From: JBOHWJ01 sp050736615
Lineage (GTDB): Bacteria > Desulfobacterota > Binatia > Binatales > Binataceae
Direction of reading: 5' to 3'
DNA length: 46,033 nt
Assembly (NCBI GenBank): GCA_050736615.1
Contig: JBOHWL010000159.1
Location: forward strand, 1 to 46,033
The notes under the pieces are model-generated. The model did not search any database, was not told the origin of the DNA, and was given only the letters and a program-made list of their open reading frames with translations. A program made the translations under genes and the position numbers. Of the stretch, positions 1-8,881 are shown in pieces. Numbering within the stretch: the first letter of the stretch is position 1; each line of letters starts with the position of its first letter.

Positions 1-36
1 CCCGAAGGCGCAGCGACGGTAGCGTGGTTTGGGAAA

Positions 37-246
37 TTAGGTCGCGGCAGGCGAGGCGGCCGGACTCGCCATGGAACCAGGGCTCGCCATGCCGCCCTCC
101 GGGGATGGCGCGACAGCCGGAGTGCTGGACGGCGGCACCACGGTGGCCGATGTCTCGGGAGCCGGAGCTTGACTCGCAGGCTTGTTCTTACAGGCCATCG
201 ACGCAAAGAACATTGGGACCAGGAGCAGAACCAGGTATTTGCGCAT
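37..246 (-). CDS. small putative lipoprotein
   Basis: A 69-residue protein begins at the ATG whose upstream minus-strand sequence carries AAGGAGG five bases away; a GTG lies one codon further out but fits the ribosome binding site less well. Residues 1-19 form a positively charged start plus a hydrophobic stretch ending in FASMAC, which looks like a lipobox with Cys at about residue 19. The rest is a low-complexity tail rich in Ala, Pro and Ser, typical of a flexible tether. No domain is recognisable and I assign no function. The lipobox is imperfect (Met at -2), so a plain secreted protein is the alternative. Confidence is good that it is a real exported product because of the strong ribosome binding site. 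Confidence 0.7.
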   Translation of the reverse strand: MRKYLVLLLVPMFFASMACKNKPASQAPAPETSATVVPPSSTPAVAPSPEGGMASPGSMASPAASPAAT

Positions 247-293
247 CACTACCTCCTTCAGCTACCGCGCTGCCTGCGCAGTTATCTCGCCAC

Positions 294-323
294 AGATTAC
301 TTTAGGCACAGAGCGGGTTTCAA
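294..323 (-). promoter_or_regulatory. candidate sigma70-type promoter for the small lipoprotein
   Basis: On the minus strand TTGAAA (318-323) and TAATCT (294-299) are separated by 18 bases and point toward the lipoprotein start about 48 bases downstream. This is a match by eye only. Confidence 0.4.
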
Positions 324-654
324 GGAGACCATCGCCACCCCTATCAATGGCGGAATTAATAGCGTTGCTTTTGATTGTCGCGGCTTACGAGTGTATAAAC
401 ATGCGACAAGCACATACTTAGAGGGCGAGGTGGCGGTGGTGCGTGGCACAATCCTTCCCAGTCGGCTTGCTGGACAATCGCGGCGTGTGGTCGAACCCGA
501 ACTCGACATGAAGCGTCGCCAGCCGCAGCGGTCAGCGGCGGGCACGCTGATAAGGGAGTTGATGCGCTGGTTGACGCCCGGCGCTCACACGATTGGCGGC
601 CCCATGCGTTCGATTGCTCGCGAGCTCGAAGAGGTATGGCCCTCACGCGACCTT

Positions 655-801
655 TAGGGAAGCTCTGCACAGGCACATTGTCATTCTGAACGGAGTCTGC
701 GAAGTGAAGAATCCCGATAAAAAGCCCGCAAAAGCAAAAAGATCCGGGATTCTTCGCTGCGCTCAGAATGACAGAATTACTGCTTGTGCAGAGCTTCCCT
801 A
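655..801. mobile_element. MITE-like element with 17-bp terminal inverted repeats
   Basis: The ends 655-671 (TAGGGAAGCTCTGCACA) and 785-801 are perfect reverse complements, 147 bp apart. The outermost bases on both sides are TA, consistent with a TA target duplication as made by IS630/Tc1-mariner transposases. Inside, a second imperfect inverted repeat begins TGTCATTCTGA (about 679-715 paired with about 748-775), so the whole element can fold into a long hairpin. The inner sequence resembles the dispersed palindromes read as 'TTCTGAGCG..GAAGAATCC' that occur in many environmental bacterial genomes. No reading frame inside it could encode a transposase, so it would be non-autonomous. Confidence 0.75.
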
Positions 802-996
802 GCGGCCTGACAGACCTTGCGGCTGCTCTCGCGCGCTCGTCCGCCCGAGGTGCTTCAGGCCGTGCATGCCGTGAATGTTGGGCCGACTCCCGGCTTCGGT
901 TTCACGTTACTCTGGACATCGTGGCGGCCAAGGCGCTACAGGCGATAAAGAATCAATTGTCTTTCGCTTGCCTTGGGCTTTGCGACGGAGGGAGTG

Positions 997-2439
997 ATGA
1001 CGACCACAAGCAATGCCGATGCGGCTAGGTTGCGCGCACGCCTGAATCACCCGGTCATCGACTCGGACGGCCATTGGGTCGAATTCGGACCGCAGTTGAA
1101 CGATTACCTCAAAGAGGTGGGCGGTTCAAAAGCGCTGGAGGCGTTCAAATCGCGCCCGACTGAACACTGGCACCTGACTGTGCCCTTGGCGGAGCGGCGC
1201 GAACGGCGGCTCGATCAGCCCGTATGGTGGGGTTTGCCCACGCGCAACACGCGTGACCGCGCGACCGCGATGCTGCCACGGCTGATGCACGAGCGGCTCG
1301 ACGAGATGGGCTTTGATTTCGTCGTCCTTTATCCGTCGGCGGGCTTGCGGGCGCCGTTTATCGCCGACGCCGAGGCCAGACAAATTGCCTGCCGCGCCTT
1401 CAATCGATTTTCAGCCGCGCAGTTCGCTGAATACAGCCGCCGGATGACCCCGGCGGCGGTCATCCCGATGCATACGCCGGATGAGGCCATCGCCGAGCTC
1501 GAGTACGCGGTGACTACGCTGGGGCTCAAGGTGGTCATGATGTCAAGCCTGATTCGGCGACCGATCAGATCGAACGCGGCACGCCCCTATAACATCTGGT
1601 TCGACATGCTGGGGATCGACAGCGACTACGATTATGACCCGGTGTGGGCCAAATGTATGGAGTTGGGAGTCGCGCCGACGTTCCACACGGTCTCAAAAGG
1701 CGTGGGCACGCGCGTTTCACCCTCGAACGCGGTCTACAATCACATCGGCCATTTCGGCGTAGCCGGCGAGGCGGTGTGCAAGGCGCTGTTTCTGGGCGGG
1801 GTGACACGGCGTTTTCCCAAACTGAACTTCGCTTATCTCGAGGGCGGCGTCGGCTGGGCTTGCATGCTTTACAGCGACCTTATCGGTCATTGGAAGAAGC
1901 GCAATGCGCAAGCTCTGGAGGACATCAATCCGGCCAATCTCAATCGCGAAATGCTGGCCCATTTGGTTCGACAATACGGCGGCGAAGCGCTCGCCGCGAA
2001 GCTTAAAGAATGGAAGATCGGAGGTGAGGAACTGTCACCGGCCAGTGCCGATCCGGCAATCTCGCTCGACGACTTCGCGGCGTGCAAAATTGAACGGGCG
2101 CGGGATATCCAGGAGTTGTTCGTGCCGCACTTTTATTTCGGCTGCGAATCCGATGACCCGGCCAACGCATGGGCATTCAATGCGAAGGCCAATCCGTACG
2201 GTGCGCGACTCGGTGCGGTGTTCGGTTCCGACATTGGCCATTTCGATGTGCCCGACATGGCGGGCGTGCTGCACGAAGCGTACGAGCTAGTAGATGACGG
2301 CCTGATCACGAGCGACGATTTCCGCGACTTTGTCTTCACCAATCCGGTGCGGCTGTGGGCGGGCAACAATCCCGATTTCTTCAAGGGCACGGTCGTCGAG
2401 GGTGCCGCGCGCGCCGCGCTGGCTGAGACCCGCGTCTGA
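997..2439 (+). CDS. amidohydrolase family 2 (metal-dependent TIM-barrel hydrolase)
   Basis: The 480-residue protein starts at the ATG preceded by GGAGGGAG five bases upstream; an in-frame TTG eight codons earlier is less likely. Near the N terminus IDSDGHW replaces the DxHxH strand of canonical amidohydrolases; downstream histidines appear in FHTVSKG and HIGHFG (about residues 229-252), and an acidic/His cluster DIGHFDVPD (about residues 418-426) could supply the catalytic Asp. The family (PF04909) includes decarboxylases such as ACMSD and various hydrolases, usually 300-400 residues, so this is a long member. The substrate cannot be told from sequence. Neighbours with LLM oxidoreductase and MBL folds suggest a catabolic role, which is inference. 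Confidence 0.85.
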   Translation: MTTTSNADAARLRARLNHPVIDSDGHWVEFGPQLNDYLKEVGGSKALEAFKSRPTEHWHLTVPLAERRERRLDQPVWWGLPTRNTRDRATAMLPRLMHERLDEMGFDFVVLYPSAGLRAPFIADAEARQIACRAFNRFSAAQFAEYSRRMTPAAVIPMHTPDEAIAELEYAVTTLGLKVVMMSSLIRRPIRSNAARPYNIWFDMLGIDSDYDYDPVWAKCMELGVAPTFHTVSKGVGTRVSPSNAVYNHIGHFGVAGEAVCKALFLGGVTRRFPKLNFAYLEGGVGWACMLYSDLIGHWKKRNAQALEDINPANLNREMLAHLVRQYGGEALAAKLKEWKIGGEELSPASADPAISLDDFAACKIERARDIQELFVPHFYFGCESDDPANAWAFNAKANPYGARLGAVFGSDIGHFDVPDMAGVLHEAYELVDDGLITSDDFRDFVFTNPVRLWAGNNPDFFKGTVVEGAARAALAETRV

Positions 2440-2538
2440 GCGGCGCGGCGCATGTGTGCTTCGCCAGATGCGCCGAGTCTTACGAAAACAGTCACTGGGC
2501 TGACAAGTTATCTGGCTGGTCCGCTGGGGGGGGCGAAC

Positions 2539-3228
2539 ATGGTCAATTGGAGTATCGCGGCAAAAAAAGCGATTCTTCGGTTCGAAGGTTTGGCGCCGGA
2601 AGCAATGACCCGCAATCTCAGAACAGCATGTGATCTGATCGATTGCGCCAGGTGGCTGCGCGAATGTTCAATGTATCCCGCTTCGGTCTCGCTCCCGGAT
2701 CGCTTCAAGGTCTTCGACCGAATAGCCCAGGACGTTAGTAGTAAGGTGATTCTTTATTTGGAATTCGGCGTGTGGACCGGAGTCTCATTAAAGTACTGGT
2801 CGCGGCTGCTACGCAATCCGCGATCAATGCTGCACGGCTTCGATTCGTTTGAAGGCCTGCCTGAGCATTGGAGACAGGACCATCCAAAAGGGCGCTTCGA
2901 CACGAGCGGCAGTATGCCTGAACTTTCTGATGAACGCGTTAAGTTATTCAAAGGTTGGTTCACTGAGACACTGTCTCAATATGTAATGCCGGAACATGAT
3001 GCGCTGGTTATAAACATTGATTGTGATCTTTACTCATCCACTAAAGATGTTTTGGACTATCTCAAGGAATCGATTCAAATTGGAGATTGGCTTTATTTTG
3101 ATGAGTTTGGAAGTTGGGACCATGAATGCCGGGCATTTCGTGAGTTTATTGCGCACACACAGATGAAATTCGAGGCTGTGGCGGAGAGCAATGCCTTCTG
3201 GTCGGTTGCATTTCGGCGAACTAACTAA
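2539..3228 (+). CDS. TylF/macrocin O-methyltransferase-like SAM methyltransferase
   Basis: A class I SAM-dependent methyltransferase of about 229 residues. The SAM-binding motif I is LEFGVWTGVSLKYW (about residues 75-88); GFDSFEGLPE follows motif II; the INIDCDLYSST and YFDEFG segments (about residues 155-195) match the Mg-binding Asp pair of the TylF/macrocin family, which O-methylates hydroxyls on sugars or small molecules. I chose the ATG after a G-rich run (2526-2533); an ATG at 2452 would add 29 residues without family similarity. The second half is visibly less GC-rich than its neighbours and uses more AT-ending codons, suggesting a separate origin. The acceptor substrate is unknown. 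Confidence 0.75.
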   Translation: MVNWSIAAKKAILRFEGLAPEAMTRNLRTACDLIDCARWLRECSMYPASVSLPDRFKVFDRIAQDVSSKVILYLEFGVWTGVSLKYWSRLLRNPRSMLHGFDSFEGLPEHWRQDHPKGRFDTSGSMPELSDERVKLFKGWFTETLSQYVMPEHDALVINIDCDLYSSTKDVLDYLKESIQIGDWLYFDEFGSWDHECRAFREFIAHTQMKFEAVAESNAFWSVAFRRTN

Positions 3229-3234
3229 CCAGAT

Positions 3235-4212
3235 TCACGCGCGGCGGTCGTTGTGGATTTGCGCCATCATGCCGAACAGCTCTCCAATATTCGGCGCCGG
3301 TGCCGTGCCGCCGGAGAATTCGCGATAGAGCGTTGAGACGTTGACCACGATCCGCTCCCCATCACTCCACGACGCATAGTCCGTTAGTGAAATATCGCGC
3401 GCCGCTTCGAACATTGGCATCCCGGCGTCGTAACGCCGGCGCGCCTCTCCGGCGATATATTCGAGGTAGTTCTTGACGGCAGTCACCCCATGTTTATCGG
3501 TGATCGGGCCATGCCCGGGCACCACCACCTCAACGTCAAGTTCGAGCATCAACTGACACGCCTTGATCCAGTTGCCGACCGGACCCGCCCATATAATCGG
3601 ATGGCCGTTGATGAAGAGGATATCGCCGGTGAAGATAACGCGATCCTGTGGCACGTAGGCGAGGATGTCGCCGCGGGTGTGCGCCGGTCCGACCTGGATC
3701 AGGCGAACGGGTTTGTTCCCGACGCGCCGTTCCAGCTCGCCCTCGAAGGTCACCGTTGGCATTGCGACGTTGATGCCGCCAAAGTCGAATGGCGCGAAGA
3801 TCTCGCGTAAAAATGCGCCCGCCGCGCCCATCGCAACGGCATTGCTCTGCAAGTCGGCGAGACGTTTGGCACCGCCGTCGTCGGCCATCTCTTCGGCGCA
3901 GGCTTTGGAAGCAACGATGTCCGCGCCTTCCACCAATTGGTTGCCAAAGCAATGGTCGCCATTGGAATGCGTGTTGACCAGCGTACCGATGCGCGCGGTG
4001 GCTTTGGGCTCGGCCCGCCGCATCGCCGCGAGCATCTCGCGTGTCAGTTTCAGATCAAACAGCGTATCGACGAGCAGGGACTCGCCGCTGTCCACCACTA
4101 GGCCGGCATTGCTCCAACCCCACGAGCCGTCCGGTTGCAGGTAGGCGTAGCAGCTCTTGCCGATTTCCCGCAGTCCCTTGCTGAATGGCCATTTGCTGGT
4201 GGTCTGTGCCAT
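3235..4212 (-). CDS. MBL-fold metallo-hydrolase
   Basis: A complete 325-residue metallo-beta-lactamase-fold protein. The metal signature HSNGDH lies in NTHSNGDHCFGNQ (about residues 81-93), the third histidine in GPAHTRGD (about 171-178), the bridging Asp in VIFTGDILF (about 189-197) and a late histidine in VPGHGPI (about 232-238). Both zinc sites therefore look intact; the central HxHxDH is present as HSNGDH. A GAGGT ribosome binding site precedes the ATG. Members hydrolyse esters, lactones, thioesters or sulfate esters; the substrate is not evident. It is convergent with the methyltransferase gene and divergent from the LLM gene. Confidence 0.85.
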   Translation of the reverse strand: MAQTTSKWPFSKGLREIGKSCYAYLQPDGSWGWSNAGLVVDSGESLLVDTLFDLKLTREMLAAMRRAEPKATARIGTLVNTHSNGDHCFGNQLVEGADIVASKACAEEMADDGGAKRLADLQSNAVAMGAAGAFLREIFAPFDFGGINVAMPTVTFEGELERRVGNKPVRLIQVGPAHTRGDILAYVPQDRVIFTGDILFINGHPIIWAGPVGNWIKACQLMLELDVEVVVPGHGPITDKHGVTAVKNYLEYIAGEARRRYDAGMPMFEAARDISLTDYASWSDGERIVVNVSTLYREFSGGTAPAPNIGELFGMMAQIHNDRRA

Positions 4213-4471
4213 GAGGCTTACCTCGCGCAGCGAATCATAGCGTGCGCGTAGTCTCCGTCAATGCTTAGGCTCATGTCAGCCGCTCCAAGTCGATAGAACC
4301 AACCCTACGATGCGTTAACCCGACGAGCCTGCCGCGGAAAGTAACCGCATCGCTTGATTCTTGCGCAGGAAGTGGCAAATAAGTGTGTCAGACGGTAACC
4401 AACCCGCCGTGCCCGGGAATGTGCCGGGGAGGGAGGGTCAACCCGTACGCCGCAAGCGAGGAGGACGTCCG

Positions 4472-5575
4472 ATGAAAGTTGGAGTCTCATTTTTCTGTCA
4501 GAATTTTTTCCGCGCCGAAAAACCCGACTACGCGGTCTATCGTGAAGACCTGAAACTCGCCGATATGGTCGAGCCGTTGGGGTTCGATTCGATCTGGGCG
4601 GTTGAGCATCATTTCTCGCCCTACACCATGATTCCGGACGTCATTCAATTCCTCACCTATATGGCCGGACGCACCAGCCGGGTTGGCCTTGGCACGATGG
4701 TGGTGGTGTTGCCGTGGCATGACCCGGTGCGCGTGGCCGAACAGATCGCGATGCTCAACATCTACGCGGGTGATCGTGAAATCACGCTAGGTTTTGGCCG
4801 CGGTTCCGGAAGGATCGAATACGACGGATTCCGCATCTCGATGAGCGAATCACGCGACCGTTTCACCGAAGCCGCCGAAATCGTGCGCTTGGCGCTGAGC
4901 CAGCGGCGCTTTTCATATTCCGGCAAATTCAACCAAATCCCCGAGATGACGATCCGGCCGCAGCCGCCCAGCGCCAATCTCACCGACCGCTTTTACGGCG
5001 CAATCGTCAGCCCCGAAACCGGCGACATCATGGCCAAACAGGGCATGGGGATGCTGGTGATTCCGCAGAAGCCCTGGGCCGAACATCGCGCCGACTACGA
5101 TCATTTCAACCAGTCATGCGCGAAATTTGGCCAGCTTGCGAAAAAGCCCATCGTGGTCGCTTTCATCTATTGCGCCGAATCCGAGCGGGAAGCCGATGAA
5201 GGTGCGGCGACTTGGATGGGAAATTACGCTGACACCGCCCTGCGCCATTACGAATATGACGAGCCCGAGCATTTCCGCGCGGTCAAAGGTTATGAGTATC
5301 ACGTGAAAATGGCCGAAGCTGGCAAGAATGCGCCGGGCGCCTTCCGCGATATGTTCACCAAAACCCAGTGCTACGGCACACCCGAGCGATGCGTCGAGAC
5401 GCTGCGCACCATCGCGAGCACGATGGACGCGGCCGAGTTCGTCGGCATTTTCAAATACGGCGGGATGCCGGCGGAAAAGGCCGAGCGCAGCATGAAGCTG
5501 TTCGCCGCGGAGGTGCTGCCGCATATTCAACGCGGGACGTCACCGGCCGTGGCCAGCGCCGCCGCCGGGCGCTGA
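4472..5575 (+). CDS. LLM-class flavin-dependent oxidoreductase
   Basis: A 367-residue luciferase-like monooxygenase (PF00296 type), which would use reduced FMN or F420 to oxygenate or oxidise a small substrate in the cytoplasm. The start is the ATG with GAGGAGG six bases upstream; the frame opens 37 codons earlier but has no support there. Family hallmarks are VEHHFSPYTMIPD (about residues 33-45), the GLGTMVVVLPWHDPVRVAEQ strand and turn (about 66-85) and the ITLGFGRGSG phosphate-binding segment (about 96-105). FMN versus F420 use cannot be decided by eye. The gene is monocistronic and ends near a bidirectional hairpin. Confidence 0.85.
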   Translation: MKVGVSFFCQNFFRAEKPDYAVYREDLKLADMVEPLGFDSIWAVEHHFSPYTMIPDVIQFLTYMAGRTSRVGLGTMVVVLPWHDPVRVAEQIAMLNIYAGDREITLGFGRGSGRIEYDGFRISMSESRDRFTEAAEIVRLALSQRRFSYSGKFNQIPEMTIRPQPPSANLTDRFYGAIVSPETGDIMAKQGMGMLVIPQKPWAEHRADYDHFNQSCAKFGQLAKKPIVVAFIYCAESEREADEGAATWMGNYADTALRHYEYDEPEHFRAVKGYEYHVKMAEAGKNAPGAFRDMFTKTQCYGTPERCVETLRTIASTMDAAEFVGIFKYGGMPAEKAERSMKLFAAEVLPHIQRGTSPAVASAAAGR

Positions 5576-5597
5576 GTCGCGAACTAACGTCGATTGG

Positions 5598-5635
5598 GGG
5601 GCGGGGCCGTGCCCAACCGCGGCGCGCCCCGCCCC
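5598..5635. terminator. GC-rich hairpin between convergent genes
   Basis: GGGGCGGGGC (5598-5607) pairs perfectly with GCCCCGCCCC (5626-5635) across an 18-base loop. It lies between the convergent LLM and jag genes and could end both transcripts, although no clear T-run follows on either side. Confidence 0.4.
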
Positions 5636-5812
5636 TTGCCTCGTCGATAAGTAAACGCCGCATCGCAAGTGGAACCGCGCACAAGGCATAGCCCTAGGCT
5701 CGAAGGGAAACGTTCAATTGCCGCCACAATGCCGGTGCGAGTATCCCTCGCATCGAAGATCGCCACGAGTTTATTATGACGCAATGGCGGCCCGAAGCTT
5801 TTCGAACAGACG

Positions 5813-6838
5813 TCAGACGATGCGTTTCTGGCCGTGCTTGAAGCCGCCCTGCTGCCCCAGCGGGCTTTCGTTGTCGCGTTCACGTTCCGGGCCGGCCTCG
5901 CGCTCGCGCCGTTCCCGGGAGCCCTGTTCGCGATGAGCGGCGGGGACGATTTCAATGGAACGCAGAAACCCGTCGCCAGACGAAAGTGTGGTAATCATCG
6001 GGTCGTCCTTGAGCGCCAGATGAACGATGCGGCGGTCGCGCGGAGGCATCGGGTCAAGCGTGACAGTGATGTGCTCGCGTTTGGCTTCCTCGCCTTTCGA
6101 CAACGCCATCCGATGGAGCTGGCGGCGTCGGCGCGCGCGATATGATTCCGTATCGAGCGCGATCGGCAGTGCGTCCTTGATTTTGCGCGCGATCAACCGA
6201 TTGAGCAGATATTCGAGCGCGTCGAGTGTCTGACCGTGACGGCCGATGAGGATGCCCGAGCCGTCGCCCTTGAGATTGAGCTCAAGCGTGCCGGGTTCAC
6301 CTTCAGCGCGTTCGACCTGAGCGGTCTCGCCCATCAATTCGAGCAGCCGTTGAAGCGCGGCAGTGGCCTCGCGCGCTTGTTCATCGGCATCGGCGGGCAG
6401 GCGATCGGGCTCACCGCCCATCTCGGCGGCTTCAGCGTGCGGCGTGGCCGCTTCCTCCTCCCCGCGTGACGGTGGGCGTTCGTTGCGCCGGGTGGACGGT
6501 TGCGGCGCGTCGGCAGTGCCAATCGTGTGAGCGGGACGTGGCGGCGCAATCGTGGTTGCCAGCGCGGCGGGCGCCGGCGCTCGCCGTTCGGGCGGGCCGG
6601 CGGCGTTACGCGGTGGCGCCGGCGGCGGTGATTGCACGTCGCTACGCGCGCGCTCGGGGACGCGGCGCGTGACCCGCACGCGCGCCTGACGCACGCCGAG
6701 GCCAAGTACGCCCGCGCGGGGTGTACTCAGAACTTCGATTACGGCGTCGTCCTGCTGCGCGCCAAGTCGTTCGAGCGCCTGACGGATCGCTTCATCTATA
6801 GTGGATGCGGTGACTTCAATTGAATCGCTGGGACTCAT
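5813..6838 (-). CDS. khpB: Jag/KhpB RNA-binding protein
   Basis: A 341-residue protein with the three-part Jag layout. The Jag-N domain (about residues 6-55) reads as STIDEAIRQALERLG and ends in the VLGLG loop. A long Pro/Ala/Arg-rich linker follows (about 60-160), longer than in Firmicutes. The KH domain (about 195-225) carries the GXXG-type loop GRHGQTLDAL, and the C-terminal R3H domain (about 235-300) contains PPRDRRIVH. The ATG overlaps the yidC stop in ATGA, so translation is probably coupled. KhpB binds RNA with KhpA and affects cell-envelope functions in Gram-positives; its role in diderms is less well known. The C terminus is Arg/Glu-rich and disordered. Confidence 0.93.
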   Translation of the reverse strand: MSPSDSIEVTASTIDEAIRQALERLGAQQDDAVIEVLSTPRAGVLGLGVRQARVRVTRRVPERARSDVQSPPPAPPRNAAGPPERRAPAPAALATTIAPPRPAHTIGTADAPQPSTRRNERPPSRGEEEAATPHAEAAEMGGEPDRLPADADEQAREATAALQRLLELMGETAQVERAEGEPGTLELNLKGDGSGILIGRHGQTLDALEYLLNRLIARKIKDALPIALDTESYRARRRRQLHRMALSKGEEAKREHITVTLDPMPPRDRRIVHLALKDDPMITTLSSGDGFLRSIEIVPAAHREQGSRERREREAGPERERDNESPLGQQGGFKHGQKRIV

Positions 6839-8580
6839 GTTGCAGGTGCGTACTGTTGAAATTCACGGTTAAGGAAAAACTGCTGGACGATACCAAGCAG
6901 GTTCGAGGCGAGATAGTAAAGCGACAGGCCAGCCGGCAGGTCGATGAAGATCAGGCTGAAGATCACCGGCATATAGAGCATCATTTTCTGTTGGCTCGGG
7001 TCCGCCTGCCGCGGCATCATATATTGCTGGAGCAACGAGGTCGCCGCCATCAGCAGGACCAGCACCGGCAGGCCATGGCAGGTGGTGTACGGGATGGCCG
7101 GCATGCCTGCAATGGACAGGCAATCGGGCGCCGACAGATCTCTGATCCATAACCAGAATGGTGCCTGGCGCAACTCGACCGCGTTCAGCAGCGCTTCGTA
7201 CAATCCCCACAGGACCGGCAACTGGATCACCATCGGCAGGCATCCGCCGAGCGGATTGACGTGATTGCGTTTATACAGGTCAACCATTTCGCGATTGAGA
7301 CGTTCCTGGTCATCCTTGAACTTCTCGCGGATACGCTCGACCTGCGGCTGCAGGCGCTGCATGCGCATCATGGAGCGTTGGCTCTTGATTGACATCGGCA
7401 AAGTGGCCAGGCGCACGATGACGGTCAGCAGGATGATAGCAATACCGTAGTTGGGCGCAACGCGATGTAGCAGGTCCAGCGCGCGCAGAAACGGCAGCGC
7501 GATAATTCCGGTCCAGCCGAAATCAATCGCCTTACTTAAATGGGGGTTGACCTGCTCGAGGAGATGGAGCTCCTTGGGACCCATATAAACCTGGGTCGCG
7601 AGCGTGCTAGTTCCGGTAAAAACCAGGCGGGCATGCGCTTCGCCCTGGTTATAATCCATCCAGAGCGTGCCATTATTGGGGGGCTGTGGCAGAAGAGCGG
7701 TCAGGAAATAGCGGTCGCCGAAACCCGCGTAGGTGATTGGGCCGCTGACCGGCTTCACACCCTTTTTCAGCGCTGACTCACCTTCGGTGAGAGCGCTGTG
7801 AATAAAAGCCTGCAGCAATGGGATGTCATGATAGCCTTCCTCGATCTGCTTTAGCGGTTGGCTGAGGGTCAGTCCGATCGCGGCGGGCGCGACTGCCCTG
7901 CTGTCCGCGGCGACCTTGGCCGTGAGGCCGAAGACATAGCTGGAATCGCGGAAGGTAAAGGTCTTTTTCAGCTTCAGGCCCGCCGCCGTGGTCGCGATAA
8001 AGGTCACCACCGAGGGTTTACCCGGCGTCACCTCGATCTGGGCCGGAGCACTGGTGGAATAGCTTAGACCGGTGTCGCTGAACTGATTGTCCTCGTGGCT
8101 GATAACCACGCCGAACGGCATCCGGTCGCTCGTGACCATCTGATAGGGACCACTGCCGGGGGCGTCGGTTTCCTTGTATTTGTCGAGGGTAAAGCTGCGC
8201 AGCCGCGCACCATCGCTGGTAAGCACCGCCTGGTAGAGGTTCGTATCGATTTTGACCGTGCGCACAGGCACGGGCGAAGCCGCCCGCATTGGGAAAATGC
8301 TTTCATTTGGCGCACGCGAGGCGGCGCTGCTCGACGGCGTGCCCGGAGCCGCCTGCGGGGCCGATGACGGCGCGGCCATGGGCGAAGCTTGCGCTGAGAG
8401 TGGCGGCCGCGATGACGGTGCGATTAGGGGAGTCGCGCGGGGCGCCGGGGTTGCCCGTTGCGCATGGGTCCGCGGCTGACGGTGCGCCGTTTGCGGATAG
8501 CGCGTTTGGAGCATCTGCTGGTAAAGCACAATCACCGCGACGCAGATCAGAAAGGCGACTAAAAGGCGATAGTTATCCAA
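6835..8580 (-). CDS. yidC: membrane protein insertase YidC
   Basis: A 581-residue Oxa1-superfamily insertase that places proteins into the inner membrane alone or with SecYEG. TM1 spans residues 4-24. A Pro/Ala linker and the large periplasmic P1 domain fill about 30-330, the Gram-negative architecture. The conserved core follows, with NYGIAIILLTVIVRLATLP, the cytoplasmic charged hairpin MMRMQRLQPQ, and NPLGGCLPMVIQLPVLWGLY. The start is a TTG with AAAGGAA five bases upstream, lying inside the end of yidD (8-base overlap). Its position between yidD and jag is the classic rpmH operon order. The length fits proteobacterial-type YidC (about 550 residues). Confidence 0.96.
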   Translation of the reverse strand: MDNYRLLVAFLICVAVIVLYQQMLQTRYPQTAHRQPRTHAQRATPAPRATPLIAPSSRPPLSAQASPMAAPSSAPQAAPGTPSSSAASRAPNESIFPMRAASPVPVRTVKIDTNLYQAVLTSDGARLRSFTLDKYKETDAPGSGPYQMVTSDRMPFGVVISHEDNQFSDTGLSYSTSAPAQIEVTPGKPSVVTFIATTAAGLKLKKTFTFRDSSYVFGLTAKVAADSRAVAPAAIGLTLSQPLKQIEEGYHDIPLLQAFIHSALTEGESALKKGVKPVSGPITYAGFGDRYFLTALLPQPPNNGTLWMDYNQGEAHARLVFTGTSTLATQVYMGPKELHLLEQVNPHLSKAIDFGWTGIIALPFLRALDLLHRVAPNYGIAIILLTVIVRLATLPMSIKSQRSMMRMQRLQPQVERIREKFKDDQERLNREMVDLYKRNHVNPLGGCLPMVIQLPVLWGLYEALLNAVELRQAPFWLWIRDLSAPDCLSIAGMPAIPYTTCHGLPVLVLLMAATSLLQQYMMPRQADPSQQKMMLYMPVIFSLIFIDLPAGLSLYYLASNLLGIVQQFFLNREFQQYAPAT

Positions 8581-8881
8581 CGCGTTCCTTTATTAAAATC
8601 TTTGCGCCGGCGGATGTGTGAGGATAATCGGGAACCGGGTCATAACCGAAACCGCCCAACGGCCGGCATCGCAATAAACGTCTGAGGGTCAATGCGGCGC
8701 CGCGGCCAAGTCCATGCTTGACGATGGCGTCATGGGCGTATTGAGAACAGGTCGGCTGAAAACGGCAGGCCGAACCCATTAACGCGGTGAGTAGAGGCGA
8801 CAGGATCGTACGGTAAAGCGTCAGCAGCCCGAGCGCCATCGCGACGGCGGTCCACTCGATCATTTTGCGTGTACGCCCCAT
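8573..8881 (-). CDS. yidD: membrane protein insertion efficiency factor YidD
   Basis: A 102-residue protein with the family signature CRFQPTCSQYAHDAI (about residues 38-52) and RCRPLGGFGYDPVP (about 71-84), plus an amphipathic/hydrophobic N terminus. YidD helps YidC-dependent insertion at the inner membrane. Its ATG directly follows the rnpA stop (TAA then ATG without a gap), and its end overlaps yidC by 8 bases, indicating tight translational coupling in the operon. The C terminus extends past the usual end by roughly 15 residues. Confidence 0.95.
   Translation of the reverse strand: MGRTRKMIEWTAVAMALGLLTLYRTILSPLLTALMGSACRFQPTCSQYAHDAIVKHGLGRGAALTLRRLLRCRPLGGFGYDPVPDYPHTSAGAKILIKERVG

Larger units (their letters stand above)
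250..996. other. 747-base stretch without a convincing gene
   Basis: Only the minus-strand promoter (294-323), the inverted-repeat element (655-801) and the ribosome binding site of the amidohydrolase gene are recognised here. Open frames in this stretch lack ribosome binding sites and have protein compositions typical of antisense or random GC-rich sequence. Confidence 0.6.

Noticed and set aside
169..676. Several open frames on both strands between the small lipoprotein and the inverted-repeat element
   Set aside because: Arg/Pro/Ser-biased translations typical of non-coding GC-rich sequence; no ribosome binding sites or family features.
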